From: Tiliqua scincoides
Taxonomy: Eukaryota; Chordata; Lepidosauria; Squamata; Scincidae
DNA length: 64,000 bases
Direction of reading: 5' to 3'
Assembly: GCF_035046505.1 (NCBI RefSeq)
Contig: NC_089821.1
Location: 248,001-312,000 of the forward strand
The first letter of the stretch is position 1, and every line of letters begins with the position of its first letter. The translations under genes were made by a program, and so were the position numbers. The notes below the pieces were generated by a model. That model was not told the DNA's origin and made no database searches. It worked only from the letters and a program-made list of their open reading frames with translations. This document shows, in pieces, positions 25,756-60,706 of the stretch.

Positions 25756-26260
25756 CGCGCGGGCGGCACCAGCGCGCCTGCGCGGGCGGAGCTCAGTGGG
25801 AGGAGCCCGGCGCCGCTCCGCACGCGCCCCGGGACGGGGGACGCCCCGCGGCCCGCGCTCGGCGCCCTCCTCCCGCGCACGGGCCGCCGCTCCTGCGACG
25901 CCGCCCGAGGCTCCTGCAGGGACTGGCCCGCAGCGCGCCGGCTCCGGAGAGGCTTCGCTGCAGCGCCGCTGAGGCGCCGGACGCGCGCCTCGGCGTCCCA
26001 GAAGGCCTGGCGGCGGCAGCACCTCCGCACGCGCGCCCCGCTGCGCGGCGCCGAGGCCCGCAGTCCTTGCGGGAGAGCCGCGCCTGAGTCCCTGCGCAGG
26101 CCGAGCGCGACCGGGACTCCCCGGGAGGGCGCTGCGAGTCTCCCGCTCGGACGGCTTTCTCGGCGCGCAAGCCCCGCTGGAGCGACGAGCGTCAGCGGAA
26201 AGCTGCGGGTCCGCCACGCGGCTGCAGAGGCAGTTTCCGGGCACTCCGGCGCCACGAAAT
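24880..26260 (-). promoter_or_regulatory. CpG island over GEMIN2 exons 1-3 and promoter
   Basis: A very CpG-dense stretch covers GEMIN2 exons 1-3 and about 500 bp upstream of its ATG. Base composition drops abruptly after about 26,300. In human this promoter is shared with SEC23A on the other strand (from memory). No SEC23A coding exon is seen here, although a non-coding first exon could not be recognised by eye. Confidence 0.8.
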
Positions 26261-26299
26261 TCCTGCGATGCGCTGCTGGGCGCAACACGGGCTCCGCTT

Positions 26300-26523
26300 T
26301 GGCACCTCGGGCAGCATTTGATACTTCCTCGGACCACCGGAGCTGCTGCCAGTGCTTTGTTTCTGACCGTCACACATAAATACGGGTCAATCACAGAACA
26401 TGCTCCACAAGCTGGGAAAAATTCCAGCCCCTGAAGAAACTGTGTCCTCAGTCTGGATCTGCACAAACAATTTGCTTTTCAAAATAAATGTTCTTGGCAT
26501 CCTAGGTTTAAAAATACTGATAT
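26300..26523. other. Spacer between the GEMIN2 CpG island and CR1 array 1
   Basis: About 220 bp of normal-composition sequence; no feature recognised. Array 1 begins 769 bp upstream of the GEMIN2 start codon. Confidence 0.5.
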
Positions 26524-27440
26524 AAGAACATAAGAACAGGCCCACTGGATCAGGCCATAGGCCCATTTAGTCCAGCTTCCTGTATCTCACAGCAGCCCAC
26601 CAAATGCCCCAGGGAGCACACCAGATAACAAGAGACCTGCAAGGCCTCCTGGGAATTGTAGTTTAAGAACATAAGAACAGGCCCACTGGATCAGGCCATA
26701 GGCCCATTCAGTACAGCTTCCTGTATCTCACAGCGGCCCACCAAATGCCCCAGGGAGCACACCAGATAACAAGAGACCTGCAAGGCCTCCTGGGAATTGT
26801 AGTTTAAGAACATAAGAACAGGCCCACTGGATCAGGCCATAGGCCCATCTAGTCCAGCTTCCTGTATCTCACAGCGGCCCACCAAATGCCCCAGGGAGCA
26901 CACCAGATAACAAGAGACCTGCAAGCCTTCCTGGGAATTGTAGTTTAAGAACATAAGAACAGGCCCACTGGATCAGGCCATAGGCCCATTTAGTCCAGCT
27001 TCCTGTATCTCACAGCAGCCCACCAAATGCCCCAGGGAGCACACCAGATAACAAGAGACCTGCAAGGCCTCCTGGGAATTGTAGTTTAAGAACATAAGAA
27101 CAGGCCCACTGGATCAGGCCATAGGCCCATTCAGTACAGCTTCCTGTATCTCACAGCGGCCCACCAAATGCCCCAGGGAGCACACCAGATAACAAGAGAC
27201 CTGCAAGGCCTCCTGGGAATTGTAGTTTAAGAACATAAGAACAGGCCCACTGGATCAGGCCATAGGCCCATCTAGTCCAGCTTCCTGTATCTCACAGCGG
27301 CCCACCAAATGCCCCAGGGAGCACACCAGATAACAAGAGACCTGCAAGCCTTCCTGGGAATTGTAGTTTAAGAACATAAGAACAGGCCCACTGGATCAGG
27401 CCATAGGCCCATTTAGTCCAGCTTCCTTTATCTCGCAGCG
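26524..27440 (-). repeat. CR1 3'-end tandem array 1, 141-bp units, higher-order period 423 bp
   Basis: Seven unit starts (AAGAACATAAGAACAGG) lie at 26524, 26665, 26806, 26947, 27088, 27229 and 27370, exactly 141 bp apart. Each unit is the CR1 3' terminus plus a linker containing CTGGGAATTGTAGTT. Unit variants recur as 1-2-3-1-2-3-1: the ATTTAGTCC/CAGCAGCC type, the ATTCAGTACAG type, and the ATCTAGTCC/AAGCCTTCC type. The block is therefore two copies of a 423-bp trimer plus the start of a third. The last unit runs into the CR1 body at about 27,434. Confidence 0.95.
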
Positions 27441-29420
27441 GCCTCAAATCTGTCCACCACCACCCCAAGATCTCTCTCCTGATCTGTCACAGACAGCTCA
27501 GAACCCATCAGCCTATATGTGTTTTGATTTTTTGCCCCAATGTGCATGACTTTACACTTACTGACATTGAAGCGCATCTGCCAGTTTGGAGAGATCCTTC
27601 TGGAGCTCCTCACAATCGCTTCTGGTCTTCACCACTCGGAAAAGTTTGGTGTCATCTGCAAAATTTGCCACCTCACTGCTCAACCGTCTCCAGGTCATTT
27701 ATGAAGAGGTTGAAAAGCACCGGTCCCAGGACAGATCCTTGGGGTACACCGCTTTTCACCTCTCCATTGTGAAAATTGCCCATTGACACCCACTCTCTGT
27801 TTCCTGGTCTTCAACCAGGTCTCAATCCAGGACTGCCCTCTAACTTCCTGACTGTGGAGTTTTTTCAGTAGCTTTTGGTGAGGGACCGTGTCGAACGCCT
27901 TCTGAAAGTCCAGATATATAATGTCCACGGGTTCTCCCACATCCACATGCCTGTTGACCTTCTCAAAGAATTCTATAAGGTTCGTGAGGCAAGACTTACT
28001 CTTACAGAAGCCATGCTGACTCTCCCTCAGCAAGGCCTGTTCGTCTATGTGTTTTGAGATCCTATCTTTGATGAGGCATTCCACCATCTTACCCGGTATA
28101 GATGTTAGGCTGACCAGCCTATAGTTTCCCGGGTCCCCCCTTTCCCTTTTTAAAGATTGGTATGACATTTGCTATCCTCAAGTCTTCTGGCACCGTGGTT
28201 TTGAGGAACAACATGCATATTTTAGTCAAGAGCTCAGCAACTTCATTCTTCAATTCCTTAATAACTCTTGGGTGGATGCCATCAGGGCCCGGTGACTTAT
28301 TGATCTTTAATTTATCAATGAGGTCTGAAACATCTTCTCTTTCAACCTCTATCTGACTTAACTCCTCGGTTAGGAGGGGCCGTTCGGGCAGCGGTATCTG
28401 CCCGAGGTCTTCTGCCGTGAAGACAGATGCAAAGAACTCATTCAATTTCTCTGCCATCTCTAAGTCTCCTTTTATCTCCCCTTTCCCTCCCTCACCATCC
28501 AGAGGGCCAACCGCTTCTCTGGCGGGTTTCCTGCTTCTAACATATTTGAAGAAGCTTTTATTATTCCCCTTAATGCTGCTGGCCATGTGTTCCTCATGGT
28601 CTCGCTTGGCCTCCCGTATCACCTTCTTATATTTATTTTGCCACAGTTTATGTTCCTTTTTATTCTCTTCATTAGGGCAAGACTTCCATTTACGGAAGGA
28701 AGCTTCCTTGCCCTTTATGGCCTCTCTAACTTGGCTGGTTAGCCATGCGGGCACCCTCCTGGACTTAGTCGAGCCCTTCTTCTTTTGCGGTATACACCTC
28801 CGCTGGGTCTCTATTACTGTTGTTTTAAGCAGACTCCATGCACTCTAGAGAGATTGGACTCTTTTTACCTTCCCTTTCAACCTCCTTCTAACCAGCCTCC
28901 TCATTTGAGCGAAGTCCGCTCGTCAGAAGTAAAGGGTTTTTGTGAGAGATTTGCCCAGTATTCTTCCCCCGACGTGCATGTCAAAACGGATCGCAGCATG
29001 ATCACTGTTCCCCAATGGCTCTGTAACATTGACATCTCTAACCAGATCCTGAGTACCGCACAATATTAAATCCAGAGTCACCTGTCCTCTAATGGGCTCC
29101 ATGACTAGCTGCTCTAAGGCACAGTCATTTAGCATGTCAAGGAATCCAGTCTCCTTTTCATGATCGGAACACAAATTGACCCAGTCAATATGAGGATAAT
29201 TGAAGTCCCCCATGATTACAACCCTGTTCCTCCTTGTCACCTCCCTGATCTGTTTCCTCATTTCAAGGTCCCCTTTGGGTTTCTGGTCTGGAGGACGATA
29301 GTACGCCCTCAGTATTACTTCGCTCCTGAGGCCTGGTAATTTAACCCACAGAGATTCGGACCCGCCTTCAATCTCTGATGAATGGTAGGGTGCCTGCTGG
29401 CGTGAAAAAACTGCAATGAG
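27434..29420 (-). mobile_element. CR1 LINE, endonuclease and reverse transcriptase region
   Basis: Minus-strand CR1 non-LTR retrotransposon. From its 5' side (high coordinates) it shows endonuclease motifs (YYRPPDQ, MGDFNYPHIDW, NSDHAAIRFD at 29,320-28,960). The reverse transcriptase region follows (KSPGPDGIHPRVIKEL, IPIFKKGKGG, YLDFQKAFDTVPH, FADDTKL) down to about 27,450. The reading frame is interrupted by several frameshifts and stops and the 5' UTR is missing, so it is inactive. It sits between the GEMIN2 promoter and the PROSER1 3' end, and its 3' end is array 1. Confidence 0.9.
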
Positions 29421-30028
29421 TCCATAAATATTACAGACTTCAGCATCAGCCACCTGCATGGTTATGACTGGGAAGAATGTTGGAAACAAAAAAGAGGAAG
29501 GCCAGCGGCAGTGGGCTACACAACGGCGATTTGTACACTAAATTCTCAGATCCTAGGTAAAGGCAGCAAACAAAAGGCCTAATCCTTGGAGGGACAGGGG
29601 TGGATGGGGACATCTCATGACCTGGGAGCTCGTGGTCTAGATTTCCTTTTCTTTATCAGAGACACATGTCACAGGCATTGCAGAGAATAATCCCTAAAAA
29701 TAACTGTGTGGTTCCTCCCCTTTTTGCTTTAAATTGATCTAAGATGACTGCATTTTAAAAGATCCTGTTAGGATCTATGCAGTGTCACCTTCCTCAATCT
29801 AAAAAGGAGCTTGAGGACACTTGGTGCTTCAGAAAAATAGTATGGATAAAAAGTAAACATGGTCCAGTTTCTGCAGCTTCCTGGACTCCTGCTCCTTGTC
29901 CTCACAGGTGCTACACCCTGAAGTCATTGTACTTTCCAGAGCCTTCAAGCGGAACATCACCAGTGCCCTTGCCAAGGCACCATGACTGCCTCCAACAGGT
30001 CTCTTTCTGCAGGTGCAGCGCATATCTT
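29421..30028 (-). other. PROSER1 3' UTR region
   Basis: Unique-looking sequence between the PROSER1 stop and the CR1 5' boundary, presumably the PROSER1 3' UTR. No canonical AATAAA was found on the minus strand here, so a variant signal, or one inside the CR1, may be used. Confidence 0.4.
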
Positions 30029-55191
<25,163 letters not shown>

Positions 55192-55297
55192 CTTGCTTTC
55201 TTCAAGGTAAAATTCTTTGTTTCAGGCACTCTTTATTGCAGAACTGTCTTCTGAGAAAATAAAGCAAAATAAACATATAAGAAAAACTTTAGCATAC

Positions 55298-55391
55298 CTT
55301 GTGCAGCCCACGGAAAGAGAATGAGACTCGTTCGTCAGTGACTCTGAGGATAGGAAGCCGAAAGACGCGAGGATCTGGATTTCTGCTGCTC
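55298..55391 (-). other. PROSER1: Probable non-coding 5' exon of PROSER1
   Basis: On the minus strand a good acceptor (CTCTGTTGCAG) precedes 55391 and a good donor (AAG|GTATGC) follows 55298. It lies 107 bp upstream of the ATG exon and between it and the CpG island. It has no conserved coding sequence. Assignment as a 5' UTR exon is inference. Confidence 0.5.
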
Positions 55392-55604
55392 CTGCAACAG
55401 AGATGGTTCTGCAGCCCTTTTGAGGAAAGTTCTAGTCTCAGGCAAACTTCCTATCCTCCCACGCCCCAGTCAATCAAGCAACAAACTGAGGGAGCTGCTC
55501 ATAGTTCAAAAGGTCTACCTGAAGAAGCTTCCCTCCAATAAGCCTTGACACTACTACATCCTATGGTGAGGGGGGCAGTTGCAGAGATTTCCTCTGGGTA
55601 AGGG

Positions 55605-56222
55605 AACAATAAGAACATAAGAACAGCCCCACTGGATCAGGCCATAGGTCCATCTAGTCCAGCTTATATCTAGTCCAACAATAGTTTCCCTACCTGGAGG
55701 TAAGCCTCCTCAGAGTGGATGGGTCTATTTGGACCTCTACCAGCCAAATAGTCTGTGTGGACCCATGCAGTGGGATCAGGTCCAAGATGGGGCTTTGGCA
55801 GGAGGTGCCACCACTGAACTGACCTCCTTAAGAACATAAGAACAGCCCCACTGGATCAGGCCACAGACCCATCTAGTCCAGCTTCCTGTATCTCACAGCA
55901 GCCCACCAAATGCCCCAGGGAGCACAGCAGATAACAAGAGACCTCATCCTGGTGCCCTCCCTTGCATCTGGCATTCTGACATAACCCACCTCTAAAATCA
56001 GGAGGTTGCGCATACACATCATGACTTGTACCCCATAATGGATTTTTCCTCCAGAAACTTGTCCAATCCCCTTTTAAAGGCGTCTAGGCTAGACGCCAGC
56101 ACCACATCCTGTGGCAAGGAGTTCCACAGACCGACCACACGCTGAGTAAAGAAATATTTTTTTTTGTCTGTCCTAACCCGCCCAACACTCAATTTTAGTG
56201 GATGTCCCCTGGTTCTGGTATT
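55605..56222 (-). mobile_element. Two CR1 3'-end pieces near the PROSER1 promoter
   Basis: One terminal piece covers 55,607-55,682. A longer 3' UTR copy covers 55,829-56,222 (from AAGAACATAAGAACAGCCCC to the CATCCACTAAAATTG region on the minus strand). They are separated by about 145 bp that is not CR1. Confidence 0.75.
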
Positions 56223-56239
56223 AGAGGTAAAGAGGTAAA

Positions 56240-57380
56240 GGCAAGCGCTTGACGCCTATTGCGGAGCGCTCGGGACTCTGCGTCATCTGGCAGACGGAAC
56301 TGGGGTCCAGGCTCCTTCCAAGTCCCATCGACTCCAGCGGCAGCTGCTCCTGCGTGAGAGCAGAGCAGCCCCGCACGCTGGGGTGGGCAGCCTGCCCAGT
56401 GCTCAGGGCCAGGGCAGCCCCACTTTCCCCTCGAACCCTACGTGGTTCGAGACCTCCACCGGCCCACGCCGGACGCCTCAGTCCCAGCGACGGGTCGCCG
56501 ACCCCGCCAGGCGCAACGGCGTCGGGGACGGAGAGCACCTGAGGGTGCTCGCCCGGCAGGGGCGCGATGGGAAAGCTGGACGGAAGCCTCCTGGGCGCCA
56601 CTCAGGCGAGCCCTTCGCGTTTCTGGGGGTCTGAATCGCGCAGGCCGTCCCGGGGCCGCGGCCGGCGGGCAGCCACGCTCTGGGCGCTACGCTCTGGCCC
56701 GGCCCGGCCCGGCCTCCTGGGACTGGGTGTGCGGCCGCCGTGGCGGGAGGGGGGAGCTGCGGCGCGAGGAGGCGCTGCGGGCCCGAGCGAAGGGCTGCGG
56801 CAGCGGCCTCGGTGTGCCCCTCCCCTCCCCGGGGCAGCCGGCGGAGCAGAGCCGAGCCGCCCGGGCGCGGGGAAGAGCGCCGGGCGTCCTCCGGGGCGCG
56901 GCGGGGCGCTGCGGGCCGAGCGCGGCCCCCCCGGACCGGAGGGCACGTGCCGGGAGGGGGAAGGCGGCCCCTCGCTTACCATGGGCGGGGACGGCCCGGG
57001 GCCGGCGCTGCCAGACCGAGCCCGAATCGGCGGTCCGGCGCGGTCCCGCGACGTCATCACGCAGGCGCCGCCGAGCACGAGGGCGCTCGCTCGCAGGGGA
57101 CGCCGGGAAGGAGGGGCGGGGCGTCAGGAGCCTGTGAGAACCCATCGGGAGCTCCCGCGCTGTTCGGTACGCCGCCGCGGAGCTCTGCAGCGCCGTGCGC
57201 GGCTGTTGCGGCGGGAGGGCGCAGCCTTCGGCCGTCGCTCAGCGTGGCTGCAGCCCTGGACGAGGCCGGCCTCGGTCGAGCGCCGCGTCCCGCCCCCGAA
57301 GCGCGGCGGCGGACTCGAGCTGTGCGGGCGGAACCGCCTGCGGCGGGCTGTGCCTTTATAACGCCGCTGCACGAAGCGGT
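56240..57380 (-). promoter_or_regulatory. CpG island and likely PROSER1 promoter/exon 1
   Basis: Dense CpG island upstream of PROSER1. On the minus strand an excellent splice donor follows CCCATG at 56980 (intron GTAAGCGAG), marking a likely first exon. A CRE-like TGACGTCG lies just upstream at about 57,049-57,056. The long open frames across the island on both strands have no recognisable protein and are GC artefacts. Confidence 0.65.
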
Positions 57381-57520
57381 GGTGAGGCCATCACAACCGG
57401 AGTCTTGCGCCCAGTGCTCCAGTTCCGATGGTCTCACCACAGAGGCGCCTGCGTTGGCTGGGTCACGCCGTGAGAATGGATGACGGCCGGATCCCAAAGG
57501 GTCTCCTCTATGCAGAACTC
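57381..57520 (+). mobile_element. LINE C-terminal fragment, left part (split by CR1)
   Basis: Plus-strand translation reads [20 protein letters not shown], a motif common near the C-terminus of non-LTR element proteins. It continues after the CR1 insertion at 59,389. I do not assign the LINE clade. Confidence 0.6.
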
Positions 57521-57522
57521 AT

Positions 57523-58350
57523 AAGGACATAAGAACAGCCCCGCTGGAGCAGGCCACAGGCCCATCCAGTCCAGCTTCCTGTATCTCGCAGCGGCCCACC
57601 AAATGCCCCAGGGAGCACACCAGGGAACAGGAGACCTGCAAGGCCTCCTGGGAATTGTAGTTAAGAACATAAGAACAGCCCCACTGGAGCAGGCCGTAGG
57701 CCCATCTAGTCCAGCTTCCTGTATCTCACAGCAGCCCACCAAATGCCCCAGGGAGCACACCAGATAACAAGAGACCTGCAAGGCCTCCTGGGAATTGTAG
57801 TTAAGAACATAAGAACAGCCCCACTGGATCAGGCCATAGGCCCATCTAGTCCAGCTTCCTGTATCTCACAGCGGCCCACCAAATGCCCCAGGGAGCACAC
57901 CAGACAACAAGAGACCTGCAAGGCATTCTGGGAATTGTAGTTAAGAACATAAGAACAGCCCCACTGGATCAGGCCATAGGCCCATCCAGTCCAGCTTCCT
58001 GTATCTCGCAGCGGCCCACCAAATGCCCCAGGGAGCACACCAGGGAACAGGAGACCTGCAAGGCCTCCTGGGAATTGTAGTTAAGAACATAAGAACAGCC
58101 CCACTGGAGCAGGCCGTAGGCCCATCTAGTCCAGCTTCCTGTATCTCACAGCAGCCCACCAAATGCCCCAGGGAGCACACCAGATAACAAGAGACCTGCA
58201 AGGCTTCCTGGGAATTGTAGTTTAAGAACATAAGAACAGCCCCACTGGATCAGGCCATAGGCCCATCTAGTCCAGCTTCCTGTATCTCACAGCGGCCCAC
58301 CAAATGCCCCAGGGAGCCCACCAGATAACAAGAGACCTCATCCTGGTGCC
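57523..58350 (-). repeat. CR1 3'-end tandem array 3, 140-bp units, higher-order period about 420 bp
   Basis: Unit starts lie at 57523, 57663, 57803, 57943, 58083 and 58224. Type A (CCATCCAGTCC, TCGCAGCGG, CAGGGAACAGG) occurs at units 1 and 4. Type B (GGAGCAGGCCGTAGG) occurs at units 2 and 5. Type C is at unit 3, and unit 6 is the true junction with the CR1 body. There are five linkers, each containing CTGGGAATTGTAGTT. Confidence 0.93.
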
Positions 58351-58839
58351 CTCCCTTGCATCTGGCCTTCTGACATAACCCATTTCTAAAATCAGGAGAT
58401 TGCGCATACACATCTTGGCTTGTAACCCATAATGGATTTTTCCTCCAGAAACTTGTCCAATCCCCTTTTAAAGGCGTATAGGCCAGACGCCATCACCACA
58501 TCCTGTGGCAAGGAGTTCCACAGACCAACCACAAGCTGAGTAAAGAAATATTTTCTTTTGTCTGTTCTAACCCGCCCAACACTCAATTTTAGTGGATGTC
58601 CCCTGGTTCTGGTATTATGTGAGAGTGTAAAGAGCATCTCCCTATGCACTCTGTCCATCCCCTGCATAATTTTGTATGTCTCAATCATGTCCCCCCTCAG
58701 GCATCTCTTTTCTAGGCTGAAGAGGTCCAAACGTCATAGCCTTTCCTCCTAAGGGAGGTGCCCCAGCCCAGTAATCATCTTAGTCACTCTCTTTTGCACC
58801 TTTTCCATTTCCATTATGTCTTTTTTGAGATGTTTTTGA

Positions 58840-59388
58840 GTGTCAACAGAACTGGACACAATACTCCAGGTGTGGCCTTACCATCGATTTGTACGGCATT
58901 ATAATACTAGCCGTTTTGTTCTCAATACACTTCCTAATGATCCCAAGCATAGAATTGGCTTTCTTCACTGCCGCCGCACATTGGGTCGACACTTTCATCG
59001 ACCTATCCACCACCACCCCAAGATCTCTCTCCCCAAGATCTCTCACCAAGATCTCTCACCCCAAGATCTGTCACAGACAGCTCAGAACCCAGCAGCCTAT
59101 ATCTAAATTTTGATTTTTTGCCCCAATGTGCTTGACTTTACACTTACTGACATTGAAGTGCATCTGCCATTTTGCTGCCCATTCTGCCAGTCTGGAGAGA
59201 TCCTTCTGGAGCTCCTCACAATCACTTCTGGTCTTCACCACTCGGAAAGGTTTGGTGTCGTCTGCAAACTTAGCCACTTCACTGCTCAACCCTGTCTCCA
59301 GGTCATTTAGGAAGAGGTTGAAAAGCACCGGTCCCAGGACAGATCCTTGGGGCACACCGCTTTTCACCTCTCTCCATTGTGAGGAAAG
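58840..59388 (-). pseudogene. CR1 reverse transcriptase coding remnant
   Basis: Coding part of the 57,521-59,388 CR1: VPQGSVLGPVLFNLFLNDLE, AKFADDTKPF, WAAKWQMHFNVSKCK, then a small internal duplication around the DLGVVVDR motif (59,020-59,065, repeated AAGATCTCTC) and MLGIIRKCIENKTASI. It is interrupted and inactive. Confidence 0.75.
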
Positions 59389-59764
59389 GAACTCGTGCAA
59401 GGAAAGCGCCCTACAGGTAGACCACAGCTGCGACACAAGGGCATCTGCAAGAGGGAGCTGAAGGCCTTAGGAGTGGACCTCAACAGGTGGGAAGCCCTGG
59501 CCTCTGAGCGGCCCGCTTGGAGGCAGGCTGTGCAGCATGGCCTTTCCCAGTTTGAAGAGACACTTGGCCAACAGACTGAGGCTAAGAGGCAAAGAAGGAA
59601 GGCCCATAGCCAGGGAGACAGACCAGGGACAGACTGCACTTGCTCCCGGTGTGGAAGGGATTGTCACTCCCAAATCGGCCTTTTCAGCCACACTAGACGC
59701 TGTTCCAGAATCACCTTTCAGAGCACGATACCATAATCTTTCGAGACTGAAGGTTGCCAACAGT
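59389..59764 (+). mobile_element. LINE C-terminal fragment, right part, with CCHC-like finger
   Basis: Reads KRPTGRPQLRHKGICKREL, then VDLNRWEALASERPAWRQAV and the finger [20 protein letters not shown]. The 3' end CGAGACTGAAGGTTGCCAA is shared with fragments at about 19,240-19,690 (minus) and 53,075-53,125 (plus). The WEALASERPAWR plus C2H2-like tail is typical of some non-LTR retrotransposon ORF2 C-termini. Confidence 0.6.
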
Positions 59765-59998
59765 GTCCAGTTCTGGTCGCCACATCTCAAGAAGGACATA
59801 GTGGAAATGGAAAAGGTGCAAAAGAGAGTGACTAAGATGATTACGGGGCTGGGGCACCTTCCTTATGAGGAAAGGCTACGGCGTTTGGGCCTCTTCGTCC
59901 TAGAAAAGAGGCGCCTGAGGGGGGACATGATTGAGACCTACAAAATTATGCATGGGAAGGATAAAGTGGATAGAGAGATGCTCTTTACACTCTCACAT
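59765..59998 (+). mobile_element. CR1 fragment, left part, interrupted by an L2-like LINE
   Basis: CR1 RT C-terminal coding and 3' UTR sequence (CAGTTCTGGTCGCCACATC onward, plus strand). It is interrupted after CTCTCACATAA and resumes at about 60,707 with CCAGAACCAGGGGACATCC, ending at 61,056. Confidence 0.8.
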
Positions 59999-60706
59999 AA
60001 TAATAATAATTATTATTTTATTAATTTATACCCCGCCTTTTTGCCCAACGGGCACACAAGGCGGCTTAAAACACTTTAAAAATACAACATTAAAAACAAT
60101 CATTAAAAACAATTTACAATAATTAAAAAAATCTAAAAACAAACAAACAAACAAACCCCATGAATTTTCATATAAAAAGCAAGAGCAAGAACGCCAGCCA
60201 GCCTGTCAACAAAAAAGCTTTTTGGAATAAAAAGGTCTTCAGTCCACGCCGAAACGTTAGCAACGAGAGAGCAGTTCTCAGTTCTAAGGGGAGGGTATTC
60301 CACAGTTCGGGGGCCACCACCAAGAAGGCCCTCTTCCTGGCCGCTGCCCCTCTCACATCTCTTAGTGGCAGCACAGTCAAAAGGGCCCTCTCAGATGATC
60401 TAAGAGCACGGGCAGGATTGTAGGGAAGGAGGCGGTCCCTCAAATACCCCGGACCCAAGCCGTAAAGGGCTTTAAAAGTCAAAACTAGCACCTTGAATTG
60501 GGCCCGGAACAGAACCGGCAGCCAGTGTAGCCGCCGGAGCAATGGCTCGACAGAGTCAAACCGACGTGCCCCAGCAACCACACGAGCAGCCGCGTTCTGT
60601 ACTAGTTGTAATTTCCAGACCGTCTTCAAAGGCAGCCCCACGTTGAGCGCATTGCAATAATCTAATCTATTGCAATATTATAATCTAATAATCTAATCTA
60701 ATAACG
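59999..60706 (-). mobile_element. L2-like LINE fragment nested in CR1
   Basis: Minus strand: an open 157-aa frame, KLQLVQNAAARVVAGARR, LRRLHWLPVLFRAQFKVLVL, LWNTLPLELRTA, RRGLKTFLFQKAF, typical of the C-terminus of L2-clade reverse transcriptases. The low-coordinate end is an AT-rich (TAA)n tail, as expected for the LINE 3' end. It is inserted into the CR1 at CTCTCACATAA. Confidence 0.8.

Larger units (their letters stand above)
57521..59388 (-). mobile_element. CR1 LINE inserted into another LINE, with array 3 at its 3' end
   Basis: Minus-strand CR1, 5' truncated: RT C-terminal half (SGVPQGSVLGPVLFNLF, AKFADDTKPF, MVRPHLEYCVQF) and 3' UTR, then array 3. GAACTC flanks both sides (57515-57520 and 59389-59394), consistent with a short target duplication. 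The flanking protein frame (LLYAEL, then QGKRPTGRPQLR) continues across the insertion, so the host sequence is an older LINE fragment. Confidence 0.85.

Noticed and set aside
24833-26466. Long overlapping frames (up to 393 aa) on both strands over the GEMIN2 CpG island
   Set aside because: Only the three GEMIN2 exons match a known protein; the rest is low-complexity Arg/Pro/Ala typical of CpG islands.
27695-28754. CR1 RT frames as host genes
   Set aside because: They carry non-LTR reverse transcriptase motifs and are interrupted.
25756-30028. SEC23A, expected beyond GEMIN2 from human gene order
   Set aside because: No SEC23A coding motif found in any frame; only CR1 and PROSER1 3' sequence are present.
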